Shown here: piece after piece, positions 10,572-24,015 of the stretch
Position numbering within the stretch: position 1 is the stretch's first letter
Layout: each line of letters opens with the position of its first letter
Source of the DNA: Duganella sp. OV510
GTDB taxonomy: Bacteria; Pseudomonadota; Gammaproteobacteria; Burkholderiales; Burkholderiaceae_D
Direction: 5' to 3'
Assembly: GCF_900100205.1 (NCBI RefSeq)
Contig: NZ_FNEQ01000007.1
Location: forward strand, 248,001 to 312,000
Length of the DNA stretch: 64,000 nucleotides
The notes under the pieces: generated by a model
The model's input: only the letters and a program-made list of their open reading frames with translations
Databases searched by the model: none
What the model was told of the DNA's origin: nothing
Program-made: the position numbers and the translations under genes

Positions 10572-11710
10572 TTATTTGTACAATTCCAGACGTTCTTTCT
10601 TTTCTGCCATGATGTCGTCGCTATCGTGAAAGCGCGCGGCGATGCTGCGGAATTCCTCTTGCAGCTCGATGAAAGCGTCCACCATGTCCGGGTCGAAGTG
10701 CGCACCCTTGCCTTCGATGATGATGCTGACTGCCTTGTCGTGCGGCATGCCCTCCTTGTAGACGCGGCGGCTGATCAACGCGTCATACACATCTGCCACC
10801 GCCATCAGCCGCGCCGACAACGGGATGGCTTCGCCCGCCACACCTTCCGGATAACCGGAACCGTCCCATTTTTCCTGGTGACCGTAGGCGATTTCCTTGG
10901 CTAGCGCCAGGAACGGCACGCTGGTGCCCAGCGATTGCTCGGCATGGGTAATCGCGTCGCGCCCCAGCGTGGTATGGGTCTTCATGATTTCAAACTCATG
11001 CGGTTCAAATTTTCCCGGCTTGAGCAGAATGCGGTCCGGAATGCCAACCTTGCCGATATCGTGCAGCGGCGCCGACTTGAATAGCTGATTGATGTAGCCG
11101 TCAGTCAGCGTAGCGGCAAAGCGCGGATGGTGGCGCAGCTTTTCCGCCAGCGCCTTGACGTAGTATTGCGTGCGGCGGATGTGGTTGCCGGTTTCGTTGT
11201 CGCGCGTTTCCGCCAGCGACGCCATCGACAGAATCGTGACGTCCTGGATGGCCATCACTTCCTGCGTGCGCGACGACACTTCCTTTTCCAGGTACAGGTT
11301 TTTATCACGCAGGAAGTCGGCGCTGTCCTTCAACAGCAAATGGTTGCGCACCCGCGCCAGCGCGATCGGTGGGCTGATCGGCTTGGTCAGATAGTCGACG
11401 GCGCCCAGATCCAGGCCCATTTTTTCCGCCTCCACATCGGTCTTCGCGGTCAGGAAGATGACCGGGATGTCGCGCGTCAGCGGATCGGCCTTCAGGCGGC
11501 GGCAGACTTCGTAGCCATCCATCTCCGGCATCATCACGTCGAGCAGGATCAGGTCCGGCAAGCTGCCCGACTGCGCGATGCGCAGCGCTTTCTCGCCGCT
11601 GCTGGCGATCTTGACTTTGTACTGGTCCTTCAGCAGGTCGTTCATCAGCACCAGGTTGTCCGGTGCATCGTCCACCAGCAGGATGGTTTTCTTCTGGATC
11701 AGTTCCGTCG

Positions 11711-11714
<4 letters not shown>
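10572..11714 (-). CDS. Response regulator with HD-GYP cyclic-di-GMP phosphodiesterase domain
   Basis: A 380-residue output protein. The receiver domain (residues 10-125) has the acidic pocket LVDD, phospho-acceptor Asp59 (LILLDVMMPEMDGY) and Lys in YLTKP. A linker helix leads to the HD-GYP domain: HDIGKVGIPD (His218-Asp219) and GSGYPEG (287-291). It should hydrolyse cyclic di-GMP when phosphorylated. Its ATG overlaps the stop of the upstream hybrid kinase by four bases (ATGA), so the two are translationally coupled and the kinase's Hpt domain is the probable phosphodonor. Confidence 0.93.
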
Positions 11715-15675
<3,961 letters not shown>

Positions 15676-15691
<16 letters not shown>

Positions 15692-17241
15692 ACTTCCTCC
15701 TTGTTCGGGACATCCGAAGCCGCTGCACGGCGACTGACTCCCAGGTTAATCGCCAGCAGTTCCGCCATCGCGGTCGCCTGCTCCAGCATCGATGGGTCGG
15801 GCCGCTGCGGCAGCGCCAGTTCCATCACGCCCAGCAGGCGTGATTGCAGCAGCACCGGCACCAGCAGCAAGGCTGCGGGCGCCGCCTGGCCGAGGCCAGA
15901 ATGGATATGCCATGGGTTGCCTTGCTCCGCCTCCAGCAGGCGTGGCTGGCGTTCACGCGCGCACTGTCCCAGCAGGCCGTGGCCGATGGCGATGCACGAC
16001 GGAGGCTGCGTACCGGCATAGGCACCGGCCAGGCAAAGTTGCGTGCCATCGGTATCGACGCAATACACCACACCCTGCAAGGCGCCAAACAGGCGGTGGC
16101 ATTCATCAAGGAAAACGCTGACGGCGACCGCCGCGCTGTCGGTCTGCTGCATGCGCAACGCCAATTCGGCCAGCTGCATCCGGCGCTCAGCCCGCAGCGC
16201 CTGATCCTTCGCCATCTGTTCCAGTTGGCAGCTGGCCTGACGCTGCGTCAGGCGCACACGCAGCATGCGCAATAACAGCAAGCCGATGCACAAGATGACG
16301 GCAGCGGCTGCTGCCGCGTCGCGGATAGTCCGTGCGGGGGAGATGGCGTGGGTCAGGTCTTCCAGCAACACCAGTTGCCATTCGCCGGCGGGATCATTCC
16401 AGTCGACCGGGGCGCTGGCCATCGCGTAGCGGCGCCCGTGAACACTGGTGATGCCGGTGCCTGTCACAAACGGCAGCACGTCCGGCATATGGCGCTCGAA
16501 CAGGTTGCCGAACTGGCGCGTGGCGCGAATCTTCTCCATCTGTTGCTGCGTCGGCGCCACCGCCAGTTGTCCTTGCCATTCACTGCGGTTGCTGGCAAAC
16601 ACCACGCCTTGCGGTGACAGTAGCAAGGCCGTGCCCGGCATCGCGGCCAGCAGACGGTCGATGCGGTCGATGCCGGTGCGTGCGACCACCGCCCCGATCG
16701 GGGCGCCGCCACGCGTGGCGCCGGGATACACCGGCGCCGCAAAGTACAGCGTGCGTTCGTCACGCGACAGGCTGATGGCGGCGTACACATTGTCACTGCC
16801 GCGCACGGCAGTCTGAAAATACGGACGGAAGGATATTTGCAATCCGGTCGAAGGCTTGCCGCTATCGTCCCACGAAGACGACACCACGCCCTGGCGGTTG
16901 ACTACGAACACCGCTTGAGCGTCGAAAGCCTGGGCCGCGCTGGCCAAGAGCGCCAGCACGTCCGCAGAGTTGGCGCTAGTGCGACCATCGCTCTCCTGCT
17001 TGATCGGCGGCGAAACCAGGCCCAGCATGGAGATTGCCCCCATCAGCTTACCGTCAAGCGTCAATGACATGGCTTTGAGCGCATGACGCTGCAAGGAAAT
17101 CTCCAGCCGCGCCTGATATTCGCGTTCCCGCGTGCCGATACTCCAGTAGGCGGCCATAGCGGCGGCTAGTGCAGCACACAGCAGCACCAAAGCGCCTCCC
17201 CACCGGGGATGGCGGGCGATTACTTCCACGGCTCGCATCAT
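15676..17241 (-). CDS. Membrane sensor protein with periplasmic Cache-like domain and cytoplasmic GAF domain, no output domain
   Basis: About 521 residues. A membrane helix near the N-terminus (GGALVLLCAALAAAMAAYWS) is followed by a periplasmic Cache-like region that includes AVFVVNRQGVV and FRPYFQTAVRG. A second membrane helix (AAAAAVILCIGLLLLRML), a short coiled coil and a GAF domain (LAGAYAGTQPP, LLGQCARERQP) complete it. There is no kinase, cyclase or HTH domain. The GAF domain resembles that of the adjacent hybrid kinase (LVGQCARDGQP). ATG 17241 was chosen because AGGAG lies five bases upstream; a TTG at 17256 would swallow that site. It may feed a signal to the coupled kinase, but its exact role is unknown. 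Confidence 0.8.
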
Positions 17242-17339
17242 CACCACTCCTGCCAAGCACTGACTTAATCAGTCTCAACAATAGCAGCAAACGTAGCCAA
17301 AAGGCAACAAATTACTAACTTGCAAATAAATAGCGGGAC

Positions 17340-17600
17340 TTACGGCAGTGGCCGGCGTTCCTCGTGGTTTTCGCGGGGTTCGGTCTGCATGACGCCGGGT
17401 TCGGTGGACTGGCGGCTGTCAGCGCTATTACCACCCAAGGCGGGGGCTGGCTTGCGGTCCGGGCTGCTGCCTTGCTGGTCGCGCACGGCGCCTTTATCCA
17501 CGCCGGCGCCGCTGGTAGCGCCTTCAGTGCCGGAGCGGCTGCCACGGATGCCATCGACATCGCCAGGGCCAGCTATCGATTGATCGTGCTGTGTCATCAT
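17340..17600 (-). CDS. Small hydrophilic hypothetical protein (86 aa)
   Basis: I do not recognise this protein. It is rich in Gly, Pro, Ser, Asp, Arg and Glu, has no hydrophobic segment, and looks disordered (for example SPDRKPAPALGGNSADSRQ). It is taken as real because a perfect AGGAGG lies five bases before the first of two adjacent ATG codons. It is monocistronic, between the sensor operon and the DUF2147 gene. About 150 bases on its upstream side (17601-17754) hold only its leader and the promoter of the next gene. Confidence 0.55.
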   Translation of the reverse strand: MMTQHDQSIAGPGDVDGIRGSRSGTEGATSGAGVDKGAVRDQQGSSPDRKPAPALGGNSADSRQSTEPGVMQTEPRENHEERRPLP

Positions 17601-17717
17601 GTATTCCTCCTTAACATCATCTTAGCTGGTGCCAGCGCGCCCCGGCATCGGCCCAGGCCGCGTATCCGTGTAGGAATTTTGGACGATACCCTCTAATTAG
17701 CACGACCGGTCAGTTCG

Positions 17718-17723
17718 TATAAT
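17718..17723 (+). promoter_or_regulatory. -10 box for the DUF2147 gene
   Basis: A perfect TATAAT lies 31 bases upstream of the ATG at 17755. The matching -35 region is poor (TAATTA-like sequence near 17695), so this may be a weak or activated promoter. Confidence 0.4.
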
Positions 17724-17754
17724 GAACGACACAAAAACAACCTTGGAGACGTAA

Positions 17755-18195
17755 ATGAAATTTCTCGCATTCATCGCCGCAGCCACCCTGGCCATCTCGC
17801 CGGCCTTCGCCGACACCACTTCGCCAACCGGCTTGTGGAAAAACATCGATGACGAAACCGGCAAGCCGAAAGCGCTGATACGCATCACCGACAACAACGG
17901 CGTGCTGACCGGCCAGATCGAAAAACTGTTCCGCGACGCCAATGAAGACCAGAATCCCAAGTGCGACAAGTGCGAAGGCGCGCGCAAGGATCAGCCCATC
18001 ATCGGCATGACCATCCTGTCCAATCTGAAGAAGGATGGCGACGAGTACAACGGCGGCGAGATCCTTGATCCGAACAACGGCAAGGTCTACAAGAGCAAGC
18101 TGCACCTGACCGACGGCGGCAAGAAGCTCAGCGTGCGCGGCTACATCGGCGTGCCGATGCTGGGCCGCTCGCAGACATGGGTGCGCCAGGACTAA
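17755..18195 (+). CDS. DUF2147-family exported protein
   Basis: A 146-residue protein with a clear signal peptide (MKFLAFIAAATLAISPAFA) followed by the DUF2147 pattern: PTGLWKNIDDETGKPKALI, then CDKCEGARKDQPIIG and terminal YIGVPMLGRSQTWVR. The family is periplasmic and lipocalin-like, and of unknown function. GGAG precedes the start. The stop overlaps the converging DUF3060 gene by four bases. Confidence 0.88.
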   Translation: MKFLAFIAAATLAISPAFADTTSPTGLWKNIDDETGKPKALIRITDNNGVLTGQIEKLFRDANEDQNPKCDKCEGARKDQPIIGMTILSNLKKDGDEYNGGEILDPNNGKVYKSKLHLTDGGKKLSVRGYIGVPMLGRSQTWVRQD

Positions 18196-18560
18196 TTACG
18201 CTGGATCTTGTGGCCGACGCCGCTGATGCGTTGCTGTGGCTCGCCTGTCGAGCGCCAGTTGACCGTCTGCTGGATGCCGGCCACCACCATGACAGCTTTC
18301 GGCGCCAGCGCCAGCGTCACCTTGTTTTCGGCGCCGTTCATTTCCAGGCTGGCGCAGGTGCCGGTCAGCGTAATATTGTGCTGGGTGCCGTTGATGGACA
18401 CGCGCCGACCGTCGCAAGGGAAAGTGCGCACATAACCATTGCCGGCGATGGCGATCTGATCCTTGTCGACAATCACTTCACCCACGGCGTCATCTGCCAT
18501 GGCGCCATGGGCAGCCAAGCCCAGGATACCGGCCAGCGCGATCGTACGTAATGCAAGCAT
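18192..18560 (-). CDS. DUF3060-family exported protein
   Basis: A 122-residue protein with a signal peptide (MLALRTIALAGILGLAAHGA cleaved near MADD) and the repetitive beta-strand pattern of DUF3060: RRVSINGTQHNITLTGTCAS then LEMNGAENKVTLALAPKA. Such proteins are predicted periplasmic or surface beta-solenoids of unknown role. It converges on the DUF2147 gene with a four-base overlap. Confidence 0.8.
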   Translation of the reverse strand: MLALRTIALAGILGLAAHGAMADDAVGEVIVDKDQIAIAGNGYVRTFPCDGRRVSINGTQHNITLTGTCASLEMNGAENKVTLALAPKAVMVVAGIQQTVNWRSTGEPQQRISGVGHKIQRN

Positions 18561-18634
18561 GCTGTCTCCTCTTCTGTTTAAGTTCCGGCATTGTAAAAAT
18601 TTAAAGAAGAGTTCGGCGCACGCATGCGCAGGCG

Positions 18635-19396
18635 TCAGCGCTTGATGCCCTTGCCGGTGGCGGTCCAGTAGATGCCGCCCATCAGGTGCGACAGGTATTG
18701 CGGGTCGCGGTACATATTGCCGTCATGCCCAAGCGCGGTGACGAACACGCGGCCTTGCTCAACCTGGTGATACCAGCTCAACGGGTGGTCCTTGCCCATG
18801 CCGTGCGATACCTGCCCCGGCCAGATCTTGGTCGGGTCATAGCTGCTCTCGTCCGCATTCAGCACCGGGTTGATCTTGATCTGGTAAGGATTATCAAAGA
18901 CGTAGAACTCGTCGCTCCAGATCCAGTGATCCGGCAGGCCGAAGGTGGCGGGGAATTTTTTGTCGACCACATCGGCCACGCCGGTCTGCAGCATCGGATG
19001 GTTGCCGGTGCGGCGGCCGATCAGCTTCTCGTACCACGGCCAGGTGTTGGGCGGAATAATCAGGGAGCGGTGCACCAGCATGGCGTTGCCGCCGGCCTTC
19101 ATGTAATCCTCGAATTTCTTGCGGCGCGCCTCGTTCAGCTCTTCGGGCGGCGTGTTCAGGAACATCACGGCGGCGTACTGCTTCAGGTCGCCGTCGAAGG
19201 CTTCCGGCTTGTTGGTGTAAGTCATCTCGAACGCGTGCAGCTTGCCCAGCCGCTCCAGGCTTTCGCGCGCGATGGGGATGTATTCGTAGTGGTACTTACT
19301 CGGCATGGCCAGCACCAGGATCTTGTACTGGCTGTCGGCATGCGCGCCGGACGCCATCACCAAACCGGCCGCAATGGCCAGCAAGCTCTTCTTCAT
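18635..19396 (-). CDS. Exported ThuA-like (trehalose-utilisation domain) protein
   Basis: A 253-residue protein, starting at ATG 19396 behind GGAGGAGACG. An upstream in-frame start at 19468 would bury the signal peptide MKKSLLAIAAGLVMASGAHA. The mature part has the ThuA/class-I-amidotransferase-like fold: YKILVLAMPSKYHYEYIP, YAAVMFLNTPPEEL, and GRVFVTALGHDGNMYRDP near the end. ThuA-like domains occur in sugar-related operons, often exported; the enzymatic role is unproven. It stands alone here. Confidence 0.85.
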   Translation of the reverse strand: MKKSLLAIAAGLVMASGAHADSQYKILVLAMPSKYHYEYIPIARESLERLGKLHAFEMTYTNKPEAFDGDLKQYAAVMFLNTPPEELNEARRKKFEDYMKAGGNAMLVHRSLIIPPNTWPWYEKLIGRRTGNHPMLQTGVADVVDKKFPATFGLPDHWIWSDEFYVFDNPYQIKINPVLNADESSYDPTKIWPGQVSHGMGKDHPLSWYHQVEQGRVFVTALGHDGNMYRDPQYLSHLMGGIYWTATGKGIKR

Positions 19397-19468
19397 CGTC
19401 TCCTCCAACAGAAAGTTAGCGCTATCATTTTTGTCATAGTCTAACCCAAGGTGATACGATTTGGCCAA

Positions 19469-19855
19469 ATGAAAATAATTCTCAACGCGATAGGTATTCT
19501 GGCGGTGATTCTGGGCGTGCTCGGCATCTTCCTGCCGCTGTTACCGACCACACCTTTCCTGCTGCTGGCGTCCGCATGTTTCGCGCGCGCCTCGCCGCGC
19601 ATGCACAACTGGCTGCAAACCAACAAGGTGTTCGGCAAATACCTGCGCGACTACGAAAACGGCAAAGGCATCCCGCTGCGCGGCAAGATCTGGATACTGA
19701 TCTTCATGTGGGGCTCGATGAGCTATTCGATCTGGCGCACCGATCATCTGTGGGTGCGCCTGCTGATTGTGACGGTGGGATGCTGCGTCACCCTCTACCT
19801 CACCCGCTTCGTGCCGACGATGCGTATTCAGAAATCCCCTGCTGCTGACGAATGA
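19469..19855 (+). CDS. DUF454 (YbaN-like) inner-membrane protein
   Basis: A 128-residue membrane protein with about three hydrophobic segments. It starts MKIILNAIGILAVILGVLGI and has the family motif FLPLLPTTPFLLLASACFAR, with LLIVTVGCCVTLYLT near the end. Its function is unknown. An upstream in-frame GTG (19451) is possible, but ATG 19469 gives the usual DUF454 start. The last 56 bases overlap the 3' end of the converging LysR gene. Confidence 0.82.
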   Translation: MKIILNAIGILAVILGVLGIFLPLLPTTPFLLLASACFARASPRMHNWLQTNKVFGKYLRDYENGKGIPLRGKIWILIFMWGSMSYSIWRTDHLWVRLLIVTVGCCVTLYLTRFVPTMRIQKSPAADE

Positions 19856-20726
19856 TGTTCATCAGCGTGCGCAGCGCCGGATGCTTGTGGCGCCGGCTGC
19901 TGTAGTACATGTGGAAAGGCTCGCCCTCGGCCGCGTGTTCAGACAGCACGATGCGCAGGCTGCCCTCCGCCAGTTCGGCGGCGATGCGTTGCTCCAGCAC
20001 GTAGGCCAGCCCCATGCCGGCCTTGGCCGCAGTGATAGTGGTAGCGGTATCTGCGATGGTAATCACACCCGGCACGCGCAGGCGGCGTCCACGGTTGAAT
20101 TCCCATTTATAGGCGGAGTTATCGCCCAGTAGCAGTTGCAGACAGGTGTGACCGGCCAGGTCATCCAGATGCCGGATGGTATCGTGCGCATCAAGGTAGG
20201 ATGGCGCGGCGGCGATCACCCAGCGCTGCGCCTTGCTCAATGGGACGGCGATCATGTCTTCAGGCACGTAGTGGCCATAGCGGATGCCGGCATCGTAACC
20301 CTCGGCGACGATATCGATTGGGCGGTCCTCGACTACCACGGTGAGCCGTACATCAGGACACAGGCGTGCAAATTCCGGCAGCGCTGGCGCAATCAGCAGG
20401 TGCGCCGCATCGGAAAACACGTTCAGGCGCAGCTCGCCATAGCGGCCGCTGCCCGGCGCATCCAGCCCCGCCAGCGCGTCGCCGATCTTGTCGAAGCCTT
20501 CTTCGATGCGCTTGGCCAGTTCGCGGCCGACATCGGTGGCGGAGACGGCGCGGCTGGAACGGTTCAACAGCTTGGTGGCCAGCCGCTCCTCCAGCCTACG
20601 CATGGCATGGCTCACCGCCGACGGCGTCAGGCCCAGCTGAATGGCGGCGCCCTTGAAGCTGCCAGTGCGCATGATGGTGAGGAAGACCCTCAGGTCGGTG
20701 AGGTCGACACGGTCGAATAAAGACAT
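19800..20726 (-). CDS. LysR-family transcriptional regulator (divergent to aldo/keto reductase)
   Basis: A 308-residue LysR protein. The winged HTH is at residues 8-66 (FLTIMRTGSFKGAAIQLGLT then SAVSHAMRRLEERL), followed by a LysR substrate domain (ELRLNVFSDAAHLLIAPALP, YDAGIRYGHYVPEDMIAVPL). It is divergently transcribed from the aldo/keto reductase gene across a 92-bp gap with two palindromes, the normal arrangement for a LysR regulator and its target. The inducer is unknown. Its 3' end overlaps the DUF454 gene by 56 bp. Confidence 0.92.
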   Translation of the reverse strand: MSLFDRVDLTDLRVFLTIMRTGSFKGAAIQLGLTPSAVSHAMRRLEERLATKLLNRSSRAVSATDVGRELAKRIEEGFDKIGDALAGLDAPGSGRYGELRLNVFSDAAHLLIAPALPEFARLCPDVRLTVVVEDRPIDIVAEGYDAGIRYGHYVPEDMIAVPLSKAQRWVIAAAPSYLDAHDTIRHLDDLAGHTCLQLLLGDNSAYKWEFNRGRRLRVPGVITIADTATTITAAKAGMGLAYVLEQRIAAELAEGSLRIVLSEHAAEGEPFHMYYSSRRHKHPALRTLMNIIRQQQGISEYASSARSG

Positions 20727-20745
20727 GAATGGCGCTCAATCTAAC

Positions 20746-20786
20746 GATGAATATGGTTCATCCTCAAATCGTAGCATGCAATGCTA
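20746..20786. promoter_or_regulatory. Candidate LysR operator: two adjacent palindromes
   Basis: Between the divergent LysR and aldo/keto reductase genes lie GATGAA-N5-TTCATC (20746-20762) and TAGCAT-GCA-ATGCTA (20772-20786), both perfect. The second overlaps a TATAAC -10-like box at 20785-20790 for the reductase gene. This is the layout expected of a LysR recognition and activation site pair. Confidence 0.55.
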
Positions 20787-20818
20787 TAACTACCGTCTTT
20801 GAATAAACGGGCAAAACC

Positions 20819-21805
20819 ATGAAACAGAGAACTTTCGGCCGCACCGGCAGCACCGTATCGGAAATCGGCTTCGGCGCCTGGGCCATCGGCGGCGCCTGGG
20901 GCGACGTCAGCAAGGAAGACGCCAAGGCTGCGCTGCACGCATCGCTGGATGCCGGCACTACGTTCATCGATACCGCCGATGTGTATGGCGACGGCCGTTC
21001 GGAACAACTGATCGCCGAAGTGCTGAAAGAACGCGGTGGCGATAAGCCTTACGTCGCCACCAAGCTGGGCCGTCGCCTGTCGCCCCACGTGGCGGAAGGC
21101 TACACCAGGCAGAATATGACGGCTTTCGTCGAACGCTCGCTGGCCAATCTGCAAACCGATTGCCTCGACCTGGTGCAACTGCACTGCCCACCGCCAGCGG
21201 TCTATTACCAGCAAGAAGTGTTCGGCTATCTGGATGATCTGGTCGCGGCCGGCAAGATCCGCCATTACGGCGTATCCGTCGAAAAGGTGGAGGAGGCGCT
21301 GAAAGCCATCGAGTATCCAAACGTGCAGTCGGTCCAGATCATCTACAACGTCTTCCGCCAGCGCCCTGCCTCGCTGTTTTTCGCGGAGGCGAAAAAGCGC
21401 CAGGTTGGCGTGATTGCCCGCGTACCGCTGGCATCCGGCCTGTTGACCGGCAAGATGAACGCCACGACCGCTTTCGCCGCCGACGACCACCGCGCCTTCA
21501 ACCGCAACGGCGAAGCCTTCGACAAGGGCGAAACCTTTGCCGGCGTGCCGTATGAGGTGGCGCTGGAGGTGGTGGAAGAAATCCGCAAGCTGGTGCCCGC
21601 CAACGCCACCATGGCGGAATTCGCGCTGCGCTGGATCCTGATGGAAGACGCGGTCAGCACCGTGATTCCCGGCGCGCGCAATGCGGCGCAGGCGCAAGCC
21701 AACAGCCGCGCCAGCGCGCTGCCGGCCCTGCCTGCCGAAACCATGGACGCGCTGCGCGAGATCTACCGCAACCGCATCGCGCAGTACGTCCACCATAGTT
21801 GGTAA
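20819..21805 (+). CDS. Aldo/keto reductase
   Basis: A 328-residue NADPH-dependent oxidoreductase with a TIM barrel. The catalytic tetrad is visible: Asp in FIDTADVYGDG, Tyr in the same motif, Lys in VATKLGRR and His in LVQLHCPP. The C-terminal cofactor loop contains STVIPGARNAAQAQAN. It resembles the YajO/IolS-like group that reduces aldehydes and ketones; the substrate is unknown. It is probably controlled by the divergent LysR protein. Confidence 0.9.
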   Translation: MKQRTFGRTGSTVSEIGFGAWAIGGAWGDVSKEDAKAALHASLDAGTTFIDTADVYGDGRSEQLIAEVLKERGGDKPYVATKLGRRLSPHVAEGYTRQNMTAFVERSLANLQTDCLDLVQLHCPPPAVYYQQEVFGYLDDLVAAGKIRHYGVSVEKVEEALKAIEYPNVQSVQIIYNVFRQRPASLFFAEAKKRQVGVIARVPLASGLLTGKMNATTAFAADDHRAFNRNGEAFDKGETFAGVPYEVALEVVEEIRKLVPANATMAEFALRWILMEDAVSTVIPGARNAAQAQANSRASALPALPAETMDALREIYRNRIAQYVHHSW

Positions 21806-21816
21806 TGAGCTGGTAA

Positions 21817-22566
21817 TCAGCTGGCCTGCCTGGTCGGCATCACCACCACCTGTTGCAGGTTCACGTGCTTGGGCTGGTCGGCAAGGAAGCCGACCACTTC
21901 CGCCACGTCCTGCGGCTGCAGGAAGTCCATGCTTTGCGCCGCACCGGCAAACCAGTCCTTGGCGCCCTGGAAGGTCCAGTGGCCTTGCAGTTCGGTTTCG
22001 GTGATGCCCGGCTCGATCAGCGACACGCGGATATCCTTCGGTCCCAGTTCCGCGCGCAGGTGACGGCTCAGGTGGCTGACGTAGGCCTTGGTGCCGCTGT
22101 AGACGGCAAAGTACGGGTAGATGTTCTGTGCAGCGATGGACGAGGTGTTCACCAGGTCCACCACGGCGCCCTGCTCCGCGCTCTTGACCAGCTGCGGCAC
22201 GAAGGCCGAGATCACACGCATCACGCCGGTGACGTTGAGGTCGATCTGGTGTTCCCAGGCCTGCATCTCGCGCGCTTCCACCGCGCCCGGCAGCATGACG
22301 CCGGCGTTGTTGAAGACCAGGTTGGCCGGACCGTAAGCCTGTTCCACAGCGGCCGCTGCCGCATCGACGGACGCCTGGTCGGTCACATCGACCGCCAACG
22401 CCAGCGCCTCTCCACCGGCAGCGCGAATCTCTTCGACTGCCTGTTCCAGCACATCCTTGCGGCGCGCCAGCAGCGCGACTTTGGCGCCACGGGCGGCCAG
22501 CAGTTTGGCGGTGGACAGGCCGATGCCGCTCGAAGCACCAGTAATAACAGCTACGCGATTTTTCAT
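21817..22566 (-). CDS. SDR-family oxidoreductase
   Basis: A 249-residue classical short-chain dehydrogenase. The Rossmann motif TGASSGIG is at residues 9-16. It is followed by NNAG, the catalytic Ser in NTSSIA and YxxxK as YSGTKAY. It is close to the YdfG-like clade acting on hydroxy acids and ketones, but the substrate is not determined. It lies 89 bp downstream of a LysR gene on the same strand and converges with the aldo/keto reductase gene 11 bp away. Confidence 0.9.
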   Translation of the reverse strand: MKNRVAVITGASSGIGLSTAKLLAARGAKVALLARRKDVLEQAVEEIRAAGGEALALAVDVTDQASVDAAAAAVEQAYGPANLVFNNAGVMLPGAVEAREMQAWEHQIDLNVTGVMRVISAFVPQLVKSAEQGAVVDLVNTSSIAAQNIYPYFAVYSGTKAYVSHLSRHLRAELGPKDIRVSLIEPGITETELQGHWTFQGAKDWFAGAAQSMDFLQPQDVAEVVGFLADQPKHVNLQQVVVMPTRQAS

Positions 22567-22655
22567 GATGAGTTCTCCTGTTGGGTTGAAAGACAGGTGA
22601 ACTATAGGCTTGTCACCACAACCGAAGTAGTGGCCATAAACCGTTACAGCAGCAA

Positions 22656-23570
22656 CTAAAAGTTGATATAGAACTGTTCGTTGTTCAGCAGACGCTCCAC
22701 AGCGAAGTCGATGAAGCGGCGGACGCGGGCCGGCATATCGGTGCGCTGCGGGAAGTACAGATAGAAGCCCATGCGCTCGCTGATGTACCCGGTCAGTACC
22801 GGCTTCAGCTTGCCGGCGCGGATGGCGGCGGTGGCGTTGATGCTGTCGATCTGACCGATGCCCATACCAGCCAGCACGGCATGCATTTCCGTGTCCGGAT
22901 CGTTGCTGAGCAGGATGGGCTGCACATGATGGAACACGGTATCACCGTCGATCTCGAATTCCCACGCCATCGCCTTGCCGTTGCCCGGCTGACGGTAGGC
23001 GGTGCAGCGATGTGCCGCCAGATCCAGCAAGGTGCGCGGCGTGCCATGGCGCTTCAGGTAGGCCGGCGTGGCGCAGACGATTTGCTGCACCGGGAACAGG
23101 CGGCGGCTAATAATTTGCGCGTCAGGCGGATTGCCTCCACGGAAGCCGACATCGATACGGTCGTGCACCAGGTCGGCAAAGCCATCCTCTTGGATCAGAT
23201 CGATCTGGATGCCCGGATACTGCTGCTGGAACTGGGCCAGCAAGGGCATCAGCACGCGGCGGCCGATCGAGCCGGAGGCCGCTACGCGTATCAGGCCCTC
23301 ATCCTCGCGCGCGGCATTGCGGGCGCGGGCCAGTGCACCGACCACGCCGTCCAGGCTGGGCTTGATGGATTCCAGCAGGCGCTGGCCCTCCTCGGTCAGC
23401 GAACTGTTGCGCGTGGTGCGATGGAACAGGCGCACACCAAGGTGCTGTTCAAACTGGCGGATGGTCTTGCTGACGGCTTGCGGCGTGGTGCCCTGCGCTT
23501 CCGCGACCTTGTTGAAGCTGCCCAGTTCGGCAGCCCGGATGAAGGTCGAGATGGCGCGCAGTTCATCCAT
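22656..23570 (-). CDS. LysR-family transcriptional regulator
   Basis: A 304-residue LysR protein of the CrgA-like group. The HTH is at residues 3-60 (FIRAAELGSFNKVAEAQG then TTPQAVSKTIRQFEQHLG) and the effector domain contains LIRVAASGSIGRRVLMPLLA and RIDVGFRGGNPPD. It overlaps the upstream YaiI-like gene by 8 bp and precedes the SDR gene, its likely target. The effector is unknown. Confidence 0.9.
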   Translation of the reverse strand: MDELRAISTFIRAAELGSFNKVAEAQGTTPQAVSKTIRQFEQHLGVRLFHRTTRNSSLTEEGQRLLESIKPSLDGVVGALARARNAAREDEGLIRVAASGSIGRRVLMPLLAQFQQQYPGIQIDLIQEDGFADLVHDRIDVGFRGGNPPDAQIISRRLFPVQQIVCATPAYLKRHGTPRTLLDLAAHRCTAYRQPGNGKAMAWEFEIDGDTVFHHVQPILLSNDPDTEMHAVLAGMGIGQIDSINATAAIRAGKLKPVLTGYISERMGFYLYFPQRTDMPARVRRFIDFAVERLLNNEQFYINF

Positions 23571-24015
23571 GTTTGCGCTTGGCTAGGTGGCGGTCGAGGC
23601 TGTTGGCGAAGTTTTGCCGGTCGGACTGGCTGAAGGCGGCCGGACCGCCGGTGTCGACGCCGCTGCCGCGCAGTTCGTCCATGAAGGCGCGCATGGTCAG
23701 CATTTGCGCGATGTTGTCGTTGGTGTAGAACTCGCCGCGTGGATTGAGCGCGTGGCCGCCCTTCTTCAGCACATCGGCGGCCAGCGGGATGTCGCCGGTC
23801 ACCACCAGGTCGCCCGGCTCCAGCAGGCGGACGATTTCCTGATCGGCCACATCGGCGCCGGACGGCACTTGTATCGAACGGATGAAACGCGATGGCGGCA
23901 CGCGCAGCAACTGGTTGGCCACCAGCGTGACCTGCATCTGCACGCGATCCGCCACGCGGTAGAGAATTTCCTTGATGACGGCAGGACAAGCGTCCGCATC
24001 GACCCAGATCTGCAT
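23563..24015 (-). CDS. YaiI/YqxD family protein (DUF188, UPF0178)
   Basis: A 150-residue predicted PIN-like nuclease-fold protein, with N-terminal MQIWVDADACPAVIKEILYR, the acidic VVTGDIPLAADVLKKGGHAL and NPRGEFYTNDNI characteristic of the family. Its biochemical function is unproven. The start at 24015 overlaps the ruvB stop by one base (TAATG), so translation is probably coupled to ruvB. It ends inside the first codons of the next LysR gene. Confidence 0.92.
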   Translation of the reverse strand: MQIWVDADACPAVIKEILYRVADRVQMQVTLVANQLLRVPPSRFIRSIQVPSGADVADQEIVRLLEPGDLVVTGDIPLAADVLKKGGHALNPRGEFYTNDNIAQMLTMRAFMDELRGSGVDTGGPAAFSQSDRQNFANSLDRHLAKRKHG

